From the NCBI GenBank assembly GCA_002412645.1, contig DHVL01000058.1:1-10464 (forward strand): a stretch of 10,464 nucleotides of DNA, read 5' to 3'. Both the position numbers and the translations under genes were made by a program. The notes below the pieces were generated by a model. It was given only the letters and a program-made list of their open reading frames with translations, was not told the origin of the DNA and searched no databases. The DNA is from Candidatus Dojkabacteria bacterium UBA5209. Its GTDB lineage: Bacteria; Patescibacteriota; Dojkabacteria; SC72. This document shows, one piece after another, positions 5,737 to 10,464 of the stretch; within the stretch, counting starts at the first letter, position 1, and every line of letters starts with the position of its first letter.

Positions 5737-6816
5737 ATGAAAAGACCTAAGAGTAAAAGAAGACAAGCTAGTCCGATAAAAATACCCAAGAGTAATAATT
5801 GTAAACCTGTTTTAAGAAGAAAGAAAAAATTCCAACTCTCTTCTGTATTTAAAAGAAACAAATATGCAAGGAGTAATCATATCAATGGTAAATATATTGT
5901 ACTACCACTTTTAATTCTCTTTCTAGCAGGATTAATATTTTTAGCAGTAAGGTATATTGATTTTGTAAGAGGAGATAGTGATGAAGATATTGAGATTGGT
6001 GAGGTAATAGGGCTAGAGGGGATACCAGAATATCCCAAGAGTGAATTCATATTTGCAAATAGTTTAGAAGATTCAATTGTTAAAGAATTCCTTTCTACTG
6101 GAAACTCTGCATACAGATTACTAGAGAATTCTTCAATTGAAGATATAAATTTGTATTACGAAGAGTTACTACCTGCCTTAGGATGGGAACTGGTTGCTGA
6201 AGTACCTCTAGGAACAGAGGATAAGAAATATGGTCAATATTGGATTAAGGAGGGTAAGGGTTTAAGGATATACAGCAAATTTAAGGATATCTGGTATGAA
6301 AGTATAACGGAGGAAGAAGCAAAAACAGCACTAGCTAATAGAGTAAAAGAGGAAATAGAAAGAGAGATGTTAATGGCTAGTAGTGAAAAGCAAGATCTAC
6401 TACCTGACTATCCTTGGAGAATACAGATTCCAAAAGAGTATATTATTAAATATAGTGCTACTGGTTTAAAAGATTTTAGAGCAGTCTCTTTTCAGAAATT
6501 AGGAAGCAATGACATAGTAGAAATATATCCTGTTGCAAAATTAGGTAGTAAGGAACTTGATTATATATTGGAGGATTACTGTAAAGAGAAAAGTACAGAA
6601 GATATAAAATACTCCATTATGAATACTTTCCCTGTAAGCTTTAGAGAGTATCTTGCACTAAGAGGAACAGTAACATATCCTACTGGCCAATTAGATGTTG
6701 TGGTTATGCCCAATAGCTTTAATGCTACAGTTTATGTACTCTCCTCAACCAAACAGAACGATCCATTGTTAGAGTACATATTAGAAAATATTAAACCTAT
6801 GGGTAGTGAAAACTAA
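5737..6816 (+). CDS. Single-pass membrane protein of unknown function with large external domain
   Basis: I do not recognise this 359-residue protein. The first 50 residues are strongly basic (many Lys and Arg), residues about 53-73 are one transmembrane segment, and the remaining 285 are mixed and acidic, fitting an N-in, C-out topology by the positive-inside rule. The external part seems to hold two units: about 95-190 with a YYEELLPALGWEL block (140-152), and about 225-355 with predicted alternating strands and helices ending LLEYILENIKP. A charged helix (about 192-217) separates them. Only two Cys are present (22, 282), so no disulfide core. It is divergent from tRNA-Gln and the NodB-like membrane protein. 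Its stop overlaps the uvrC stop by 4 nt. No Shine-Dalgarno; the ATG chosen is the first in frame after the promoter. Confidence 0.85.
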   Translation: MKRPKSKRRQASPIKIPKSNNCKPVLRRKKKFQLSSVFKRNKYARSNHINGKYIVLPLLILFLAGLIFLAVRYIDFVRGDSDEDIEIGEVIGLEGIPEYPKSEFIFANSLEDSIVKEFLSTGNSAYRLLENSSIEDINLYYEELLPALGWELVAEVPLGTEDKKYGQYWIKEGKGLRIYSKFKDIWYESITEEEAKTALANRVKEEIEREMLMASSEKQDLLPDYPWRIQIPKEYIIKYSATGLKDFRAVSFQKLGSNDIVEIYPVAKLGSKELDYILEDYCKEKSTEDIKYSIMNTFPVSFREYLALRGTVTYPTGQLDVVVMPNSFNATVYVLSSTKQNDPLLEYILENIKPMGSEN

Positions 6817-6858
6817 GTTAGAGACTTTTTAACTAAGTTAGAGAGATTTTTGTTTTTT
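6811..6858. repeat. 14-bp direct repeat and T-tracts at the convergent gene ends
   Basis: AACTAAGTTAGAGA occurs at 6811-6824 and again at 6831-6844, a 20-bp period. The first copy contains both stop codons (plus-strand TAA at 6814-6816, minus-strand TAG at 6815-6813). AACT and AGTT of one copy can pair with those of the other around a central A-A mismatch, and T-rich tracts follow (6847-6851 and 6853-6858). It could be a weak plus-strand terminator. The segment also codes for the last residues of UvrC. Confidence 0.5.
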
Positions 6859-8288
6859 AATACCTCATTTATTTCTTCTATTGTAGCACTTTTTATACCA
6901 TCGATACTCTTAAATCTCTTAATTAGAGCCTTTCTTCTTATGTTACCTATTCCAGATATACCATCTAATGCTGATTTTTTTGACTCCTTAACACTTCTTC
7001 TTCTGTAGTGGGATATTGCAAACCTATGAGCTTCATTCCTTAAATCTATTAATATCTCTGTGCTACTTAGGCAAACTTGATATACTTCTCCATTTTTAAC
7101 TACCCAGAATTCATCAACTTTAAGACCCCCTTTTCTTTTAATATGCTTTCCCTTGGATATACCAAGGAGAAGTATTTTGGACGGTATACTGTCTTTAACA
7201 GTTGAAAGTTGAGATTTCCCACCATCAATTAATACAATATCTGGTAAATTTCCTAAACTAGTATCAGTGTCTTTGCTTACACTTCTAAATCTTCTTTCAA
7301 GAACCTCTTTTAACATACCTGGATCATCTGGAGTATCTTTACTCTTTATTCGAAATATTCTGTAATCTCCTCTGTCAAGCTTTCCTTTGTTTGCAACTAC
7401 CATAGAGCCATACGCATTTTTACCTTGCATATTAGATATATCGTAGCACTCTATACGCTTAAGTTTTTGTAACCCCAATTCATACTGTAATGTACCAAAG
7501 CTACTCTCCCTTGCTTTCTCTCTTTTACTTTTATAGCTATTAGAATCATCGTAATATGTAAAATCTATACTCTGACCTATATATCTTAAATCTTTTATCC
7601 TATCCCTAAGTTCAGCAGCTTTTTCAAAATCCTCATTCTTTGAATACTCTACCATCTCCCTTTCTAATCTTTTAATATGATTACTCTGTTTACCGTTAAG
7701 AAATTTAATTATACTATTAATATTTTCCCTATATTCCTCTTCTGAAATTTTACCAGCATATGGACCAGGACATAGGCCTATGTGATAATCTAATGAAGAC
7801 TTACAATCCTTATTCTTACATATACAGAATGGATATATCTTTCTTAAATAGGAGAAAACTCTTTTTACTGTATATCCACTAGGATATGGACCAAACATTC
7901 TCCCCTTTTTATATTCACCTTTCTTTAAGCTTCTTACTATCTTTACAGTAGGAAATTCATCTTTTGTAGAGATATATATCCACGCATATGACTTATCATC
8001 TTTTAAATCAGAGTTAAAAAGTGGTTGTATTTCTTTAACCAGTGCAGATTCTAATACTAACGCCTCTATCTCATTGTTAGTCTCCTGTATCTTGATATCA
8101 CAAACCAAAGGCATCATCTGCCTTATTCTTGGCCTATCAAAAAGCTCTTCTCTGAAATATGAAGATACCCTACTCTTTAAATTAGCAGCTTTACCTATGT
8201 AAAGAATCTCTCCTTTTTCATTTAGGAATTTATATATACCTGATGTAGGGGGTAGACTTTCTATTTTTACTCTTAAATTACTTTCCAT
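6813..8288 (-). CDS. uvrC: Excinuclease ABC subunit UvrC (compact)
   Basis: UvrC makes both incisions around damage held by UvrB. Domains in order: GIY-YIG nuclease for the 3' cut (GIY 17-19, YIG 30-32, R40, E80), a Cys-containing segment (C155, C157, C162, C173), a UVR domain that binds UvrB (about 205-237), the RNase H-like nuclease for the 5' cut with D283 (YDIS), D322, D355 (IDGGK) and H421 (EAHRF), and a C-terminal helix-hairpin-helix (about 441-491). All catalytic residues I can align are present. At 491 residues it is clearly shorter than the roughly 560-610 usual, mainly through short linkers around the UVR domain. The Cys pattern differs from the family: S165 and Y177 replace two usual Cys. 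The ATG has no Shine-Dalgarno; TATAAT ends 5 nt before it. It lies 13 nt downstream of dnaE. Confidence 0.97.
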   Translation of the reverse strand: MESNLRVKIESLPPTSGIYKFLNEKGEILYIGKAANLKSRVSSYFREELFDRPRIRQMMPLVCDIKIQETNNEIEALVLESALVKEIQPLFNSDLKDDKSYAWIYISTKDEFPTVKIVRSLKKGEYKKGRMFGPYPSGYTVKRVFSYLRKIYPFCICKNKDCKSSLDYHIGLCPGPYAGKISEEEYRENINSIIKFLNGKQSNHIKRLEREMVEYSKNEDFEKAAELRDRIKDLRYIGQSIDFTYYDDSNSYKSKREKARESSFGTLQYELGLQKLKRIECYDISNMQGKNAYGSMVVANKGKLDRGDYRIFRIKSKDTPDDPGMLKEVLERRFRSVSKDTDTSLGNLPDIVLIDGGKSQLSTVKDSIPSKILLLGISKGKHIKRKGGLKVDEFWVVKNGEVYQVCLSSTEILIDLRNEAHRFAISHYRRRSVKESKKSALDGISGIGNIRRKALIKRFKSIDGIKSATIEEINEVLKNKNLSNLVKKSLT

Positions 8289-8293
8289 ACTGT

Positions 8294-8299
8294 ATTATA
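8294..8299 (-). promoter_or_regulatory. -10 box directly before uvrC, predicted leaderless start
   Basis: A perfect TATAAT lies in the 13-nt gap between the dnaE stop and the uvrC ATG, ending 5 nt before the ATG. Transcription from it would start at or just inside the start codon. No good -35 is seen in the end of dnaE. uvrC may also be read from dnaE transcripts, but without any ribosome binding site on that message. Confidence 0.4.
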
Positions 8300-8301
8300 C
8301 C

Positions 8302-10464
8302 CTAGAATTTCCTTAACCATCTCTTAGTTTCACTATCTAGTGGTATTTTCTTTTCTAAGATTACAGACTTTGTTTTTTCTCCATCATTAACAATTATCTT
8401 AACTGGTAAATCGCCATTAGCATTTTCTATATACTCTTTAAGTTTTTTTATCTGTTCTTGTGTATGTGATGGTCTAATTCTAAATGTTACACCATCAAAG
8501 TTATTTCCATACAAAGATTCATCTATATATTTTGCTTTCTCCATTATTATACTTTTCTCTCCATTTTTTACATTTATGGTACCTGCAATTAAGATTGGTT
8601 TTCCCTCTTGTAATACATCCTTAATCTCTTGGTAATTTCTGGGGAATGCAATAACAGGAGTAGTACCTGATTTATCCTCTACCATTAAGAATGCCATGAC
8701 CTCTCCTTTCTTAGTTGTAATCTTTCTAATCTTATTTACCATTACTCCTAGTAGTAAACTATCCCTATTCTTCCTCTCTAATGCCTCTTTAACAGATACT
8801 ACCCCCTTTGATTCAAAGAAGTCTTGTAGGTTATCCAAAGGGTGACTAGAAAAATACAATCCAAGTAAATCTTTCTCCCACTGTAATATTTGATACTTAG
8901 GAATCTTTTCTACTTCAGGGAGAGGTGTAGCAGTAACTTCTGGGACATTGCCTACCTCTGTATTCATAGAGAATATATCTATCTGTCCTACATCTTGAGC
9001 AGAGTTACTCTTTTTTACTCTGTCGAAGATGGAAGGCATAACCTGAATGAGTGCACCTCTTTCTCCGAATTCATCCATACAGCCAGACATAATGAGATAT
9101 TCGATGGCTCGTTTTTGCATACCCCTCTTAACAGTTCTTTCTACAAAATCATCTAGATTCTTGTATTCACCATTCTTTTTTCTTTCATCTACAATCATCT
9201 GAACAATATCCTCTCCTACATTTTTTATACCTCCTAATCCAAATCTAATACTACTGTCATCCTCAATCTTGAAATATACGTTGCTATTATTAATAGTAGG
9301 AGGTAGTACATCAATACCAAGTCTTTCACATTCATTTAGGTCGATAATGACACGATCAAAGTTGTCTAAATCTCCTTCTAAAAGAGCTGCCATGAATTCT
9401 AATGGGTAGTGAGCTTTAAGGTATGCAGTCCAATATGCAATGGTAGCGTATGAGGCACTGTGTGCTTTGTTAAAACCGTAGTTAGCAAACTGTATTAGCT
9501 TATCCCAAAGTCTTAGGGTTTCTTTTTCATCAAAACCTCTTTTCTTAGCACCAGCTAAAAATTTGGGCTTCTCTTTATCCATGATCTCCATTTTCTTTTT
9601 ACCCATTGCACGTCTTAAAATATCTGCAGCACCAAGAGTGTAACCACCAATAATTTCGGCAATTTTCATAACTTGCTCTTGATATGTAATAACTCCATTG
9701 GTAATTTTTAATACACTCTCTATTTCAGGAAATACATAATCTGGTTCTTGCTTCTTTCTCTTTACTGCAACATATTCAGAGATATATTGCATAGGGCCTG
9801 GGCGATATGCTGCTAGAAGATAGCAGATGTCTTCTTGGGTTTCTGGTTGCAGTGCTTTAATACTTCTCTTCATACCTTCACTTTCCATTTGGAAGACTCC
9901 TACGGTATGTCCACTTTTGATAACTTCATATGTTTTTTTGTCATTAGGATCTAGTGTTAAAAGATCTATTTCTTTCTTTCTATTAACCTTAATCTTAGTA
10001 AGGGCTTCTCCAATTACATTTAGATTACGCAAACCTAGGAAATCAAACTTCATTAAACCTACATACTCAATATCAGACATTTCAAACTGTGTCATTCCTA
10101 TACCGCCGCCATGAGAATCCCTTTGAATTGGACAGTAGTTTACCACTGCATCTGGTGTCACAATTATTCCGCAAGCATGAGTTGATGTACCTCTACATAT
10201 ACCAGATACTTTCCTTACAATCTTTGCTAACTCTAATGTTTTTTCAGAAGAATTTATTATCTCAGCAAACTCTGGGTTATGCTCTATCATATAATCAATA
10301 TCTTTAGCTTTACCAAAAACAATCTCTACCATCTTTGCAAGTCTATCTGTCATAGCCAACTCTATTCCCAATACCCTACCGACATCTTTAATTGCTTGGC
10401 GTGTTTGAAGCTTACTAAATGTACCAATCTGTTTAACATTCTCTATTCCGTATTTCTCAATGGT
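8302..10464 (-). CDS. dnaE: DNA polymerase III subunit alpha DnaE, C-terminal part (5' end beyond window)
   Basis: DnaE is the replicative DNA polymerase. 720 residues are visible, and the frame is open to the window edge (a TTG at 10371 is internal). The first visible block, YGIENVKQIGTF with KDVGRVLG, belongs to the palm/thumb region just after the PDFDVDF catalytic motif, which is off the edge together with the PHP domain. The third catalytic Asp is present in KFDFLGLRN (visible residue 141). Fingers follow, then a helix-hairpin-helix region (about 411-471), the clamp-binding pentapeptide QIDIF (494-498, bases 8985-8971), an EKDLLGLYFSSHPL block, an OB fold (about 569-645) and a short C-terminal domain ending WLRKF. 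This is the DnaE rather than PolC arrangement. uvrC follows 13 nt after its stop. Confidence 0.97.
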   Translation of the reverse strand, partial: TIEKYGIENVKQIGTFSKLQTRQAIKDVGRVLGIELAMTDRLAKMVEIVFGKAKDIDYMIEHNPEFAEIINSSEKTLELAKIVRKVSGICRGTSTHACGIIVTPDAVVNYCPIQRDSHGGGIGMTQFEMSDIEYVGLMKFDFLGLRNLNVIGEALTKIKVNRKKEIDLLTLDPNDKKTYEVIKSGHTVGVFQMESEGMKRSIKALQPETQEDICYLLAAYRPGPMQYISEYVAVKRKKQEPDYVFPEIESVLKITNGVITYQEQVMKIAEIIGGYTLGAADILRRAMGKKKMEIMDKEKPKFLAGAKKRGFDEKETLRLWDKLIQFANYGFNKAHSASYATIAYWTAYLKAHYPLEFMAALLEGDLDNFDRVIIDLNECERLGIDVLPPTINNSNVYFKIEDDSSIRFGLGGIKNVGEDIVQMIVDERKKNGEYKNLDDFVERTVKRGMQKRAIEYLIMSGCMDEFGERGALIQVMPSIFDRVKKSNSAQDVGQIDIFSMNTEVGNVPEVTATPLPEVEKIPKYQILQWEKDLLGLYFSSHPLDNLQDFFESKGVVSVKEALERKNRDSLLLGVMVNKIRKITTKKGEVMAFLMVEDKSGTTPVIAFPRNYQEIKDVLQEGKPILIAGTINVKNGEKSIIMEKAKYIDESLYGNNFDGVTFRIRPSHTQEQIKKLKEYIENANGDLPVKIIVNDGEKTKSVILEKKIPLDSETKRWLRKF

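Noticed and set aside
5676..5861. 61-codon minus-strand frame with very hydrophobic Leu/Ile/Phe-rich product
   Set aside because: It is the complement of the Lys/Arg-rich N-terminus of the plus-strand membrane protein and the promoter region; antisense of basic codons gives Leu/Phe automatically.
10369..10371. TTG as a possible start of dnaE
   Set aside because: The frame stays open upstream to the window edge and codes for conserved DnaE residues, so the TTG is internal.
1..10464. Alternative genetic code with TGA as Gly or Trp
   Set aside because: All conserved proteins read full length with the standard code, ending in TAA or TAG, and no in-frame TGA was needed.
1..10464. CRISPR array, transposase, phage or defence genes
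   Set aside because: No periodic repeats with spacers, terminal inverted repeats, integrase or nuclease-system signatures were seen; the gene content is housekeeping plus two envelope proteins.

Overview
This AT-rich bacterial window carries mostly DNA-repair and replication genes. On the minus strand it has mutL (missing only its extreme C-terminus), a small RRM RNA-binding protein, a membrane-anchored NodB-like protein, a tRNA-Gln(UUG), uvrC, and the C-terminal two thirds of dnaE. On the plus strand it has uvrB and a single-pass membrane protein of unknown function. The standard genetic code fits every gene. The small intergenic gaps, AT-rich codons, total lack of Shine-Dalgarno sequences, compact UvrC and lineage-specific surface proteins suggest a reduced-genome bacterium of the Patescibacteria/CPR type (inference; the lineage is not proven by the sequence).

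Layout. Positions 1-1791 are mutL, transcribed leftward. A 47-bp gap separates it from the divergent uvrB (1839-3806) and holds a perfect spaced inverted repeat that reads as two back-to-back extended -10 promoters. The uvrB stop codon lies in the loop of a strong hairpin that also terminates the convergent RRM gene (3844-4146). That gene has a roughly 96-nt leader containing a possible 30-codon upstream ORF whose stop abuts the RRM start. Next come the NodB-like/glutaredoxin-like membrane protein (4303-5538), tRNA-Gln (5591-5664), and a divergent membrane protein (5737-6816). The last ends with a 4-nt overlap with the convergent uvrC (6813-8288). Upstream of uvrC, 13 nt away and on the same strand, is dnaE (8302 to the window edge).

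How the genes work together. UvrB and UvrC are the damage-verification and dual-incision components of nucleotide excision repair; uvrA is not in the window. MutL is of the endonuclease type used for mismatch repair in bacteria without MutH; mutS is not in the window. DnaE is the replicative polymerase alpha subunit. Both MutL and DnaE carry recognisable sliding-clamp-binding motifs, so both probably attach to the beta clamp.

The most interesting signals are in expression rather than in a new enzyme system. mutL, uvrB and uvrC each have a -10 element 5-7 nt before the start codon, which predicts leaderless mRNAs, and mutL and uvrB would share one exclusive promoter core. The NodB-like/monothiol glutaredoxin-like fusion is the least understood protein with a recognisable fold. 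I found no mobile element, CRISPR array, phage module or defence system. No stretch over 300 bases lacks a gene.
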